Of a stretch of 64,000 nt of DNA, positions 18,165 to 26,591 are shown piece after piece (the first letter of the stretch is position 1; each line of letters begins with the position of its first letter). Source of the DNA: Pedobacter frigidisoli. GTDB taxonomy: Bacteria; Bacteroidota; Bacteroidia; Sphingobacteriales; Sphingobacteriaceae. The position numbers were made by a program, and so were the translations under genes. The stretch spans positions 1 through 64,000 of the forward strand of contig NZ_SJSN01000001.1 in assembly GCF_004331675.1 (NCBI RefSeq), written 5' to 3'. The notes beneath the pieces were generated by a model. It was given only the letters and a program-made list of their open reading frames with translations, did no database searches and was not told the origin of the DNA.

Positions 18165-18642
18165 TATTAAGGATTAAAAATCTTTTTTAGGTTTTTGGAA
18201 ATGAGCGGTTCTGATTTTTTGGCGAAGTTCAGTCCCGCTCACACTTCTGCCCCAATGAAAAATTGGGGGCATTTCGCTTCGATCGGGTTTAGGTATAAAG
18301 GGCAGTAGCTTTTGGGCAGACACAACCTGCCCAACTTAAACACGATAACAGCGGGCAAACCGTCCCGAAAGCCACTGGGATTCATTGGTGTAAAGCAAAT
18401 GGCGGGACTGATGACCTCCAAGAATTACTGAGCTTTCATTCCAATTCATCATTTTGACGAATTAAATTATACTACACAACAGATTTGTCATAATATACGC
18501 ACTATCACCTTGTTCTATATTTTAAACTTAAATAATGTCTGTGACGAATAAAATCGCTTTCTTTTACCACTCTTCAAGACTCCCGCATACGCGAGAATAA
18601 CGATAACGCAAAACCCTTTTGTATCTTTAGTGTTTTAAAATC
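18165..18642. other. Gene-free gap with structured repeat
   Basis: No gene is supported; a 60-codon minus-strand frame at 18239-18421 runs through repeat sequence. The gap holds the hairpin repeat at 18231-18290, further short inverted segments (GGGCAGTAGCTTTTGGGCAG and a later CTGCCC-type partner) and an AT-rich region before the next gene. Confidence 0.55.
18231..18290. repeat. Structured hairpin repeat, copy 2
   Basis: TGCCCCAAT and ATTGGGGGCA pair around a GAAAA loop (18248-18271), preceded by TCCCGCT and followed by TTTCGCTTCGATCGGGTTTA. The copy at 45700 has the same GAAAA loop, but one A-T pair is replaced by G-C. Confidence 0.6.
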
Positions 18643-19566
18643 ATGGTAAAAAAGATTCTGATTACTGGAGCATCCGGACTTGTTGGCACCGAACTCAAAA
18701 AACACTTGCTAAGTAAGGGTTATGAGGTAAATACACTTTCCAGGAAAAAGGGCAATGAGCCAAATTCATTTGTTTGGGATGTTTACAAGGGTACAATCGA
18801 TGAAAATTGCATTGATGGCGTAAATTCGATTATCCACCTCGCTGGCGAAGGAGTAGCAGATAAGGCATGGACGGATGAGCGCAAAAAACTGATTATTGAT
18901 AGTCGTGTTAAATCGACCGAGTTACTTTTTAAAACCATAAAATCTAAACCAGGCCATCAGATTAAGTCATTTATTTCGTCTTCTGCAGTGGGTTATTACG
19001 GCGATTGCGGCGATGAAATTTTGACCGAAGAAAGTCCAAATGGTTTTGGTTTTTTGCCCGAATGCTGCAAACTTTGGGAAGAAGCGGTTGATCAGGGAAA
19101 AAAGTTAAGCTTGCGGATTGTGAAATTGAGAACGGGTATTGTTTTAAGTAACTATGGTGGCGCATTGCCACAGCTCGATAAATCGGTGCGTTTGTTTGTT
19201 GGTGCTGCACTTGGAACCGGCAAACAGTGGACGCCTTGGTTACACATAAGCGATATGGTTGAAATGTATATCGAAGCCGTTGAAAACCTGAAAATGCAAG
19301 ATTGCTACAATGCCTGTGCTCCTTTTCCTGTAACCAACAAAACCTTAACTCAAGCTATAGCAAAACATTTGCACCGCCCTTTTTGGCCTATTAAAGTTCC
19401 TAAAAAAGCAATTGAATTATTAATGGGCGAAAGAGCAGAAGCAGTTTTGATGAGCAACAATACCTCTGCCCAAAAAATTTTAGATGCTGGATTTAAATTT
19501 AAATTTACACATTTGGATGATGCGCTGAGGGATTTGTATTCCCCTAGCCCCCGAAGGGAGAATTAA
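18643..19566 (+). CDS. TIGR01777-family NAD(P)-dependent epimerase/oxidoreductase
   Basis: The 307-residue SDR-fold protein (extended type) starts with the Rossmann motif KKILITGASGLVGTEL. It carries IIHLAGEGVADKAWT, SSSAVGYYG (active-site Tyr-type motif) and a C-terminal DUF1731-like segment (PFWPIKVPKKAIELLMGERA...). Homologues are called YfcH or SDR39U1; the substrate is unknown. The last residues (SPSPRREN) are encoded by a GC-rich repeat (TCCCCTAGCCCCCGAAGGGA) and are probably not part of the ancestral protein. The start ATG at 18643 fits the family N-terminus exactly. Confidence 0.9.
   Translation: MVKKILITGASGLVGTELKKHLLSKGYEVNTLSRKKGNEPNSFVWDVYKGTIDENCIDGVNSIIHLAGEGVADKAWTDERKKLIIDSRVKSTELLFKTIKSKPGHQIKSFISSSAVGYYGDCGDEILTEESPNGFGFLPECCKLWEEAVDQGKKLSLRIVKLRTGIVLSNYGGALPQLDKSVRLFVGAALGTGKQWTPWLHISDMVEMYIEAVENLKMQDCYNACAPFPVTNKTLTQAIAKHLHRPFWPIKVPKKAIELLMGERAEAVLMSNNTSAQKILDAGFKFKFTHLDDALRDLYSPSPRREN
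19539..19564. repeat. GC-rich repeat forming the 3' end of the epimerase gene
   Basis: TTCCCCTAGCCCCCGAAGGG lies across the stop region. A diverged second copy (AACTCCGAAAGGGGAAC) follows 45 bases later, and both are followed by AAAAACGATAGGCAA, so this is a short tandem duplication. Confidence 0.6.
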
Positions 19567-19666
19567 AAACGATAGGCAAATAAATTGCTAACTCCGAAAG
19601 GGGAACTAAAAACGATAGGCAATAGCAAGTGCAAAAAATTCAAAACACTTATGATAAGATTCATTT

Positions 19667-21004
19667 ATGCAAAATAATAAAACCGATGGAAATTCAAAGC
19701 CCCCTTTAGGGGGTTTGGGGGTTTTCTGGTTCCGCCGCGATTTACGTTTGACGGATAATGCCGGTTTATACCATGCTTTGAGAAGTGGAAATTCCATTTT
19801 ACCGCTATTTATTTTCGATAAGAACATTTTAGATAAGTTACCCCAGGATGATGCTCGTGTAACTTTCATTCATCAAACTATCGAGGATTTGAAAGAAGAA
19901 CTTCGCAAAGTTGGATCCGATTTATTGGTAAAATATGGTAAGCCTGAAAAAGTTTGGTCGGAGGTTTTAAATGATTATGATGTAGCCGCTGTATACACCA
20001 ATCATGATTATGAGCCTTATGCCCGCGAACGCGATGATAATATGGCTGAGTTTTTAACTAGTGAAAAGATTGAGTTCAAAACTTTTAAGGATCAGGTAAT
20101 TTTCGAAAAAGACGAGATTCTTAAAGCCGATAAAACACCATACACCGTTTTTACACCTTTCTATAAACAGTGGCACGCTAAGCTCAATGATTTTTACACG
20201 AAAGCTTATCCCACAAAAAAATACTTCAAAAATTTCTTAGAAACCAAACACTTGCCGCTACCAAGTTTAGCGGAAATGGGCTTTGGAAAAAGCAAGATCG
20301 ATTTCCCGAAGATTAGCTACAAAAGCAAGTTGGATGATTATGCGAAAGAACGTGATTTCCCCGCAATAGACGGAACAACCCATATTGGCTTGCATTTAAG
20401 ATTTGGAACGCTAAGTATCCGCAAAGCGGCAAAAGATGCCATTGATGCAAAATCCAATGTATGGTTATCGGAATTGGCCTGGCGAGAATTTTACATGACT
20501 ATCCTTTGGCACTTTCCCTATTCAGCCTCTAATTCGTTTAAAAAGCAATACGATAAAATTAAATGGCGCAATAACGAAGCGGAATTTAAGGCTTGGTGTA
20601 CAGGAAATACAGGATATCCAATTGTAGATGCTGGCATGCGCCAATTAAATGAAACCGGCTGGATGCATAATCGTGTTCGCATGGTTGTTGGCAGCTTTTT
20701 AAGCAAACACCTTTTAATAGATTGGCGCTGGGGAGAAACCTATTTTGCCGAGAAACTTCTGGATTATGAAATGGCGAGCAATGTGGGTGGATGGCAATGG
20801 GCTGCAGGTTCTGGAAACGATGCTGCTCCATATTTCAGGGTTTTTAATCCTGAGCTTCAAACCAAGAAATTTGATCCAAAATTTGAATACATAAAAAAAT
20901 GGGTGCCAGAATTTGGAACAAAAAAATATGCCCAACCAATTGTTGAGCATACATTCGCACGGGAAAGAGTGCTTAAGGTTTTTAAAGAAGCTTTATCTAG
21001 TTAG
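19667..21004 (+). CDS. phrB: Deoxyribodipyrimidine photolyase (class I CPD)
   Basis: The 445-residue enzyme repairs cyclobutane pyrimidine dimers in double-stranded DNA using light and FADH. Family sequence begins at VFWFRRDLRLTDN (about residue 19). The FAD domain shows WREFYMTILWHFPY, the CTGNTGYPIVDAGMRQLNETGWMHNRVRM block and DYEMASNVGGWQWAAGSGND, including the tryptophans of the electron-transfer chain. The first 18 residues (MQNNKTDGNSKPPLGGLG) come partly from a CCCCC-TTTA-GGGGG hairpin repeat and look like an acquired N-terminus; no internal start between the repeat and VFWF is available. It lies 100 bases after the epimerase and its 3' end overlaps the convergent FKBP gene. Confidence 0.95.
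   Translation: MQNNKTDGNSKPPLGGLGVFWFRRDLRLTDNAGLYHALRSGNSILPLFIFDKNILDKLPQDDARVTFIHQTIEDLKEELRKVGSDLLVKYGKPEKVWSEVLNDYDVAAVYTNHDYEPYARERDDNMAEFLTSEKIEFKTFKDQVIFEKDEILKADKTPYTVFTPFYKQWHAKLNDFYTKAYPTKKYFKNFLETKHLPLPSLAEMGFGKSKIDFPKISYKSKLDDYAKERDFPAIDGTTHIGLHLRFGTLSIRKAAKDAIDAKSNVWLSELAWREFYMTILWHFPYSASNSFKKQYDKIKWRNNEAEFKAWCTGNTGYPIVDAGMRQLNETGWMHNRVRMVVGSFLSKHLLIDWRWGETYFAEKLLDYEMASNVGGWQWAAGSGNDAAPYFRVFNPELQTKKFDPKFEYIKKWVPEFGTKKYAQPIVEHTFARERVLKVFKEALSS
19696..19721. repeat. GC-rich hairpin inside the 5' end of phrB
   Basis: CCCCC-TTTA-GGGGG (19700-19713) followed by TTTGGGGG. It encodes the KPPLGGLG residues of the photolyase N-terminus. Confidence 0.6.
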
Positions 21005-21869
21005 TAACACTAACAATTTCAATATCGAAATCTAAAGGTGTAGTACCATATCCAAGATCTGATGGAATAATTAAACGTAATTTGCCGCCAGTGGTTACTT
21101 TACCTGGTAATATGAGTTGCCAGCCTTTAACCAAATCGCTCAACAATCCACTAAAACTTCCATCGGTAACTGTTTGAATTACAGTTCCATCTAAATATCT
21201 CAATGTATAATTCGCAGCAATAGTAGAATTTACAGTAATTACACTTGTTCCAGTACCTGGGTTAGAAATGCTATATCTTGCTCTAGATACGTCTTTTATC
21301 ATCGTTAATTTATTGTCGGCAATAAACTTATTGATCTCAAATTCATCAACCTCGTGTCTTTTAGCTTGGGTATAAATCCCTAAATCGACAATAATATTTT
21401 CATTAGAGCCTACGTTAATAGCACTTAAGCCATTTTTTCCAAAAGCCAAATTAGACGGCATAATTAAAGAAGCAGTCCCACCTCTTTTTAATTTTGTTAA
21501 TACTTCTCTTATTGGAGTAAAAACATACGCTGTTCCTCCGATTGTAAATTGATCAGTGTAGCCTAAAAATGTTCCAGGGATCATTAAATCAGAAGTTTTA
21601 TTCAAAACGGTTCCATTTAATAATTTGAAAGTATAAGAATAGTAAACTGAATCGGAATTCTTAATTACGGCACCAGTTCCGGGTGTAATAACATTATAAT
21701 AATAACCAGACGTAGCGTCTTTGGTCATAGTTAGCTTATTGCTATTTATATAAGCCTGAATAGCAACATCATCTACAGCTTGAATAGACTCATATTCTTT
21801 TGTACATGAGCTGAATATTGTAGTAGCCAATAGCAATGCAAAAAGGCTAAGTTTAGTAAAATTGTTCAT
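20997..21869 (-). CDS. Lipoprotein with two FKBP-type domains
   Basis: The 290-residue protein has a lipoprotein signal (LLLATTIFSSC, lipobox Cys at about 22) and two FKBP-like domains. The first covers about residues 55-165 (GYYYNVITPGTGAVI...VYYSYTFKLLNGTVL) and the second about 195-288 (RARYSISNPGTGT...ANYTLRYLDGTVI...LRLIIPSDLGYG). FKBP domains are peptidyl-prolyl isomerases, but here several usual active-site aromatics appear replaced, so activity is uncertain. It is the last of three tandem FKBP lipoprotein genes, beginning three bases after the previous stop. Its 3' end overlaps that of phrB by 8 bases. Confidence 0.85.
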   Translation of the reverse strand: MNNFTKLSLFALLLATTIFSSCTKEYESIQAVDDVAIQAYINSNKLTMTKDATSGYYYNVITPGTGAVIKNSDSVYYSYTFKLLNGTVLNKTSDLMIPGTFLGYTDQFTIGGTAYVFTPIREVLTKLKRGGTASLIMPSNLAFGKNGLSAINVGSNENIIVDLGIYTQAKRHEVDEFEINKFIADNKLTMIKDVSRARYSISNPGTGTSVITVNSTIAANYTLRYLDGTVIQTVTDGSFSGLLSDLVKGWQLILPGKVTTGGKLRLIIPSDLGYGTTPLDFDIEIVSVTN

Positions 21870-21872
21870 TTA

Positions 21873-22367
21873 TTATTGTACGTCTGTAAGTGTTATGGTA
21901 AAATCGAGTATAGAATTTGCTGGAACTAGCGATGATGGTGCAGCAGTTCCGTAACAGTAATAAGATGGGATAATCAGTCGGATTTTTCCACCCTTCTGGA
22001 TTTTTTGAATGCCAACCTGCCATCCAGCAATTACTTTTCCCAACACAAACGAAATAGGCGTTCCTTTTGTGCTGTCGAAAACAGTTCCGTTTAAAAGTTT
22101 ACCCTCGTAATCAGCAGTGATATTGGTTGATGCATTGTAAATAACACTACCAGTCCCGGGCTCAATAATCTTATAAAAAATACCGTAGTTATCTTTTAAA
22201 GCATCAATATTATTAGTTTTTATAAAGGCTCTAATAGCAGTAGTGTCAGTTTTAAATTGTGGTAATGGATCATAAGAATCATCATCAACAAGCGTTGGAT
22301 CTTTTTTACATGCAGCAAAGCAGGCAATCAATAAAATCGACAACAAGAAATATTTTAACTTAACCAT
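21873..22367 (-). CDS. FKBP-type peptidyl-prolyl isomerase lipoprotein
   Basis: The 164-residue lipoprotein has signal LSILLIACFAAC with the lipobox Cys near residue 20 and a single FKBP domain. Core motifs are TADYEGKLLNGTVFDSTKG, VIAGWQVGIQKIQKGGKIRL and IIPSYYCYGTAAPSSLVPANSILDFTI, matching the FKBP fold with the VIxGW motif of the active site. The isomerase would act in the periplasm on folding exported proteins. It is the middle gene of the tandem trio; 106 bases separate it from the first. Confidence 0.9.
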   Translation of the reverse strand: MVKLKYFLLSILLIACFAACKKDPTLVDDDSYDPLPQFKTDTTAIRAFIKTNNIDALKDNYGIFYKIIEPGTGSVIYNASTNITADYEGKLLNGTVFDSTKGTPISFVLGKVIAGWQVGIQKIQKGGKIRLIIPSYYCYGTAAPSSLVPANSILDFTITLTDVQ

Positions 22368-22473
22368 CTCCGCAAAAATAAGCTTTTAATACGGATGCTA
22401 CAATTTTTAACCTATTTTAACAAATTCATGGAGAATAAAACACTCATGAAAGCTTAATTATTAAGGCGTTGTA

Positions 22474-22920
22474 TTATTGCGTATTCGAAAGTTGTATGGT
22501 AAAATCCAATACAGAATTACCAGGTATTGATCCTGTAGCATTGCTTCCGTAACCAAGACTTGGTGGAATAATTAAACGAATCTCTCCACCCTTTTGGATT
22601 TTAGGAATACCTATTCTCCAGCCTTGAATTAGATCCATTAAATTAAAAGTTTGCTCTTTACCTCCACCGTTGTCAAATACATTTCCGTTCAATAATCTAC
22701 CTTCGTACTTAATCGTAATTTTGGTATTCGCAGGATAGGTAAAATTTCCAGTTCCGGGTTTAATAATCTGATAATATAAACCAGAAGCATCTCTGGTGGC
22801 GCTAATATTATTTGCTAATATAAAATCAGTCATTTGTTTTTCGGGATCATCATCTTTTTTACAAGATGTTATTACAACGCTTACAAAAAGGATAATTGCG
22901 AAAAGTCTAAATTTCATCAT
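22474..22920 (-). CDS. FKBP-type peptidyl-prolyl isomerase lipoprotein
   Basis: This 148-residue lipoprotein (signal LFVSVVITSC, Cys at about 20) has one FKBP domain with the best-preserved family motifs of the trio: IKYEGRLLNGNVFDNGGG, DLIQGWRIGIPKIQKGGEIR and IIPPSLGYGSNATGSIPGNS. It is the first gene of the tandem set and probably the closest to an active periplasmic peptidyl-prolyl isomerase. The three genes share the leader pattern (short spacer, then DDDPEKQ- or DDxYD-like acidic stretch, then a helix ending in NNI), so they arose by duplication. Confidence 0.92.
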   Translation of the reverse strand: MMKFRLFAIILFVSVVITSCKKDDDPEKQMTDFILANNISATRDASGLYYQIIKPGTGNFTYPANTKITIKYEGRLLNGNVFDNGGGKEQTFNLMDLIQGWRIGIPKIQKGGEIRLIIPPSLGYGSNATGSIPGNSVLDFTIQLSNTQ

Positions 22921-23259
22921 CCGCGAAAATAAGATTTTAATACCAAATAGTTAGAAACTCGTTATTTTTTAAAGCGGAAATAATGATGTGATGGGTAAAA
23001 AATGCTGAATTAAATTAGATAGCTATCGGATTAGGACCTTAATAGCATGAAAGATGCTGAATCAAGTTCAGCAGGACGATAGCCTTAGGCAGGCTACCAA
23101 AAACAACTTAAAAGAACGATCTTCTTCCTGAATTTGATCCGATGGCTATCTGATCTGGATCTTAATAGCAATGAGTTATGAAAGACGCTAAAAAAAAGGT
23201 TTAAGATTCAGACATTTTCACACCTGAACCTTAAACCTTTAAACCCTCAACCTTTTACC
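22921..23259. other. Gene-free gap with repeats and a terminator
   Basis: No gene is seen. The gap contains GCTGAATCAAGTTCAGCAGG-type repeat text common in Bacteroidota intergenic DNA, a GATAGC...GGCTATC pair, and the terminator of the acyl-CoA dehydrogenase gene at its right end. Confidence 0.6.
23190..23238 (-). terminator. Intrinsic terminator of the beta-oxidation operon
   Basis: On the minus strand AGGTTTAAGGTTCAG pairs with CTGAATCTTAAACCT (one mismatch), followed by a run of T. It lies 21 bases past the stop of the last operon gene. Confidence 0.75.
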
Positions 23260-25050
23260 TTAAAAGATATATTTATTCGCTTCAATCAATTGTTGCGCAA
23301 CTCTCTGACGAGCATCCTTAACGTTAAACGGCTCTACTTTGGTAAAACGACGTAAGCCAACCAACATCATGCGTTGTTCATCGCCTTCTGCAAATGCCCA
23401 AAGTGCTTCTTTACCTGCTTTAGCAATGCCATCAACTGCCTCAACCATGTAAATTCTTAACAAATCTAACTGACCAGCTATTGCAGCTTCGCCTCTTGTA
23501 GCCGCTAATTTCTCCGTTCTTAATAAAGCAGATTCAAAAACGTAAACATAACTCGCCATATCGGCTATGTTCATTAAAATCTCTTGCTCTTTACTTAAGG
23601 TCATCATCAGTTTTTGAACCGCAGCACCTGCAACCATTAAAGTTGCCTTTTTCAAATTGGCTAAAACTTTTTTCTCTGCAGCAAATAAAGTAGTGTCTTC
23701 TTCGCCGAAATCAGGAATACTCATCAATTCTGCAGCAACTGCTGTTGCTGGTCCCATTAAATCCAATTCGCCTTTCATGGCTCGTTTCAACATCATATCA
23801 ACCGTTAGCAAACGATTAATCTCATTTGTACCCTCGAAAATTCTATTGATTCGGGCATCGCGATAAGCCCTGTCCATTGGTGCATCGGCACTAAAGCCCA
23901 TACCTCCATAAATTTGAACACCCTCATCTACTGTATAATCTAACGCTTCTGAACCCCAAACTTTTAAGATGGCGCATTCTACTGCAAATTGTTCAACAGA
24001 TTTTAATCTTGCTTTACCCGATTCCATTCCTCCTGCAACCAATTGGTCATAAGTATCATCAATGTTTTGTCCGGCACGATAATTTGCCGCATCAACTGCA
24101 TAAAGTTTCGAGGCAATTTCTGCAATTTTAAAACGGATGGCACCATATTTAGAAATCGGGCGACCAAACTGAATTCTTTCGTTTGAATAATTAATCGCTG
24201 TACTCAAAGTTGCCTTTGAAGCACCAATAGCTGCAGCCGATAATTTAATTCGTCCGATATTTAAAATGTTTACTGCGATTTTGAAACCATTTTCTCTATC
24301 GCTCAACATGTTTTCAACCGGAACTTCGCAATCGTTAAAGAAAACCTGACGAGTTGAAGAACCTTTGATACCCATTTTGTGCTCTTCAGGGTTCATCGTG
24401 ATGCCACCAAAATCTTTCTCAACAATAAAAGCAGTTAAGTTTTTATCGTCATCAATCTTTGCGAAAACGATAAAGATATCTGCGAAACCACCGTTGGTAA
24501 TCCACATTTTTTGTCCGGTGATGATATAATGTTTTCCATCAGCACTTAAAACGGCTTTAGTTTTACCAGAGTTTGCATCAGAACCTGAATTTGGCTCGGT
24601 TAAACAATACGCTGCTTTCCATTCGCCAGAACCTAATTTCGGAATATACTTGGCTTTTTGTTCTTCATTACCATAATAAAGGATGGGCAAAGTTCCAATT
24701 CCTGTATGTGCCGAAAGTGCTACCGCGAATGAGTGACCAGCGCCACATACATCAGCAACCAACATTGAAGTGTTAAAATTTTTACCAAAGCCACCAAATT
24801 CTTCAGGTACAGAAACACCAAGAATTCCTAATGCACCAGCTTTATCCATCAACAAAGGCATTAAACCTTCTTCCTGACTATCAATTCGATCAAGAATAGG
24901 TTGAACCTCTGTTGCCAAAAAATCGCGACAAGTTTGGGCAATCATTTGTTGCTCTTCATCAAATTCTTCAGGAATAAATACATCCTGGTAAGTGGTTTCT
25001 TTTATTAAGAATTCACCACCTTTAATTGTGTTTTTTTCAGTTGTTTCCAT
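23260..25050 (-). CDS. Acyl-CoA dehydrogenase
   Basis: The 596-residue flavoenzyme makes the first, trans-2-enoyl-forming step of fatty-acid beta-oxidation. I start it at METTEKNTIKGGEF (25050), the usual Bacteroidota N-terminus, rather than eight codons upstream. The ACAD core covers about residues 35-410, with AAYCLTEPNSGSDANSGKT, the FAD-binding KMWITNGGFAD, and QIYGGMGFSADAPMDRAYRD with IFEGTNEINRL at its end. An extra C-terminal helical domain (about 430-590) distinguishes it from 380-residue ACADs. It is the fourth and last gene of the marR-led operon. Confidence 0.93.
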   Translation of the reverse strand: METTEKNTIKGGEFLIKETTYQDVFIPEEFDEEQQMIAQTCRDFLATEVQPILDRIDSQEEGLMPLLMDKAGALGILGVSVPEEFGGFGKNFNTSMLVADVCGAGHSFAVALSAHTGIGTLPILYYGNEEQKAKYIPKLGSGEWKAAYCLTEPNSGSDANSGKTKAVLSADGKHYIITGQKMWITNGGFADIFIVFAKIDDDKNLTAFIVEKDFGGITMNPEEHKMGIKGSSTRQVFFNDCEVPVENMLSDRENGFKIAVNILNIGRIKLSAAAIGASKATLSTAINYSNERIQFGRPISKYGAIRFKIAEIASKLYAVDAANYRAGQNIDDTYDQLVAGGMESGKARLKSVEQFAVECAILKVWGSEALDYTVDEGVQIYGGMGFSADAPMDRAYRDARINRIFEGTNEINRLLTVDMMLKRAMKGELDLMGPATAVAAELMSIPDFGEEDTTLFAAEKKVLANLKKATLMVAGAAVQKLMMTLSKEQEILMNIADMASYVYVFESALLRTEKLAATRGEAAIAGQLDLLRIYMVEAVDGIAKAGKEALWAFAEGDEQRMMLVGLRRFTKVEPFNVKDARQRVAQQLIEANKYIF

Positions 25051-25120
25051 TGTTATAGTATCTAGTAGCGACAATTGAAAATCGCTTAATTTTTATTTTT
25101 GTTCATTTGCCTAATACGGT

Positions 25121-25205
25121 CGTCTTTGCGAGGCACGAAGCAATCCTACAACTATCGCTATTATAAACCTAGAGCATTAAGATTGCTTCGTTCCTCGCAA
25201 TGACG
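25121..25205. repeat. TTGCGAG / CTCGCAA inverted-repeat element, copy 3
   Basis: CGTCTTTGCGAGGCACGAAG at the left is mirrored by CGTTCCTCGCAATGACG at the right, with CAATC / GATTG inside. It lies between the thiolase and acyl-CoA dehydrogenase genes of one operon, so it would be transcribed as a hairpin. Confidence 0.8.
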
Positions 25206-25224
25206 ATGCGCCTAAACTAATCTC

Positions 25225-26403
25225 CTAAAAAAGCTCAAAAATCCCCGCTGCACCTTGCCCAGTACCAACACACATCGTAACCATGCCATATTTTTTATTC
25301 TGTCTTTTCAGCTCATTCATCATTTGAACAGTTAATTTCGCTCCCGTACAACCCAACGGGTGACCTAAAGCAATTGCTCCTCCGTTAACATTGATGATAT
25401 CGGGATTCAAATCCAACGTTCTGATTACCGCTAAAGATTGAGAAGCAAAAGCCTCATTCAATTCAATTAAATCAATATCGCTTTGCTTTAAACCTGCTTG
25501 TTTCAATGCTTTTGGAATCGCCTCAATCGGACCAATGCCCATAATTCTTGGTGGAACGCCTGCAATACCATAGCTCACTAATCTGGCGATTGGTTCTGCA
25601 TTTAATTCCTTCATTTTCTTTTCAGAAACTACCAAAACGAATGCTGCACCATCAGAAGTTTGCGATGAATTACCAGCAGTTACACTTCCAACGGCATCAA
25701 AAACAGGTTTTAACTTTGCCAGTTTCTCCAATGTCGTATCGGCACGAGGTCCCTCATCCGTATCAACCACATAAGAACGTGTTTTCTTTTTCAGATTCTC
25801 ATCTAGGTAGTTTTCATTTACTGTAATTGGCAAAACGCCATCTTTCAAATGACCGCTTTTAATGGCATGAATTGCTTTTTCGTGAGATTTCAGCGAAAAT
25901 GCATCTTGGTCTTCACGACTAACTTTGTATTCTTTCGCAACCGCTTCGGCAGTTAAGCCCATTCCCCAATACCAATCAGGATTGTTTTTGGCAACCTCGG
26001 CATTCGGAACCAATTTCCATCCACCAAAAGGCATTCCGCTCATCACTTCAACGCCACCTGCGATGATGCAATCGGCCATACCAGCTTTTATTTTAGCAAC
26101 TGCCGTAGCAATGGTATCTAAACCCGATGCGCAATAACGGTTCACCGTAACTCCCGGAACTTTATCGGTATCCAAGCCCATCAGCGAAATCATACGGGCA
26201 ATGTTTAATCCCTGTTCCGCCTCTGGCGTGGCATTACCCACAATTACATCATCAATTTGTTCGTTATCTAAATTCGGAACCGACGCCACCAAAGCCCTAA
26301 TCACTTCTGCGGCCAAATCATCAGCTCTTGTAAAACGGAATACGCCACGGGGCGCTTTGCCCACTGCTGTACGATATCCGGCTATAATATATACTTCGTT
26401 CAT
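25225..26403 (-). CDS. fadA: Acetyl-CoA acyltransferase (thiolase)
   Basis: The 392-residue thiolase performs the last step of beta-oxidation, releasing acetyl-CoA. The nucleophilic cysteine is in VNRYCASGLDTIA (about residue 90), the NEAFASQ motif is present, and the C-terminal active-site blocks GGAIALGHPLGCTGAK and MCVGTGQGAAGIFE carry the catalytic His and second Cys. The length is normal. It sits between the bifunctional dehydrogenase/hydratase and the acyl-CoA dehydrogenase, separated from both by 150-190 bases containing REP-like repeats. Confidence 0.95.
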   Translation of the reverse strand: MNEVYIIAGYRTAVGKAPRGVFRFTRADDLAAEVIRALVASVPNLDNEQIDDVIVGNATPEAEQGLNIARMISLMGLDTDKVPGVTVNRYCASGLDTIATAVAKIKAGMADCIIAGGVEVMSGMPFGGWKLVPNAEVAKNNPDWYWGMGLTAEAVAKEYKVSREDQDAFSLKSHEKAIHAIKSGHLKDGVLPITVNENYLDENLKKKTRSYVVDTDEGPRADTTLEKLAKLKPVFDAVGSVTAGNSSQTSDGAAFVLVVSEKKMKELNAEPIARLVSYGIAGVPPRIMGIGPIEAIPKALKQAGLKQSDIDLIELNEAFASQSLAVIRTLDLNPDIINVNGGAIALGHPLGCTGAKLTVQMMNELKRQNKKYGMVTMCVGTGQGAAGIFELF

Positions 26404-26475
26404 TTTTTAAAGTATTTCTTATGGTGTTTAGCCAATATTATCTTTTTTAATTATTCGCATTTTCCTATCCTTTGC

Positions 26476-26555
26476 CGTCATTGCGAGGCACGAAGCAATC
26501 TTAATGCGATACAAAAACCCTTAGTTTTAAGATTGCTTGGTGCCTCGCAATGACG
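26476..26555. repeat. TTGCGAG / CTCGCAA inverted-repeat element, copy 4
   Basis: CGTCATTGCGAGGCACGAAG is mirrored by GGTGCCTCGCAATGACG, with AGCAATCTTAA / TTAAGATTGCT inside the stem. It lies between the hydroxyacyl-CoA dehydrogenase and thiolase genes. Confidence 0.85.
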
Positions 26556-26591
26556 AAGTGGCTAAGCACATCTAACCTCTCACATCTACTT

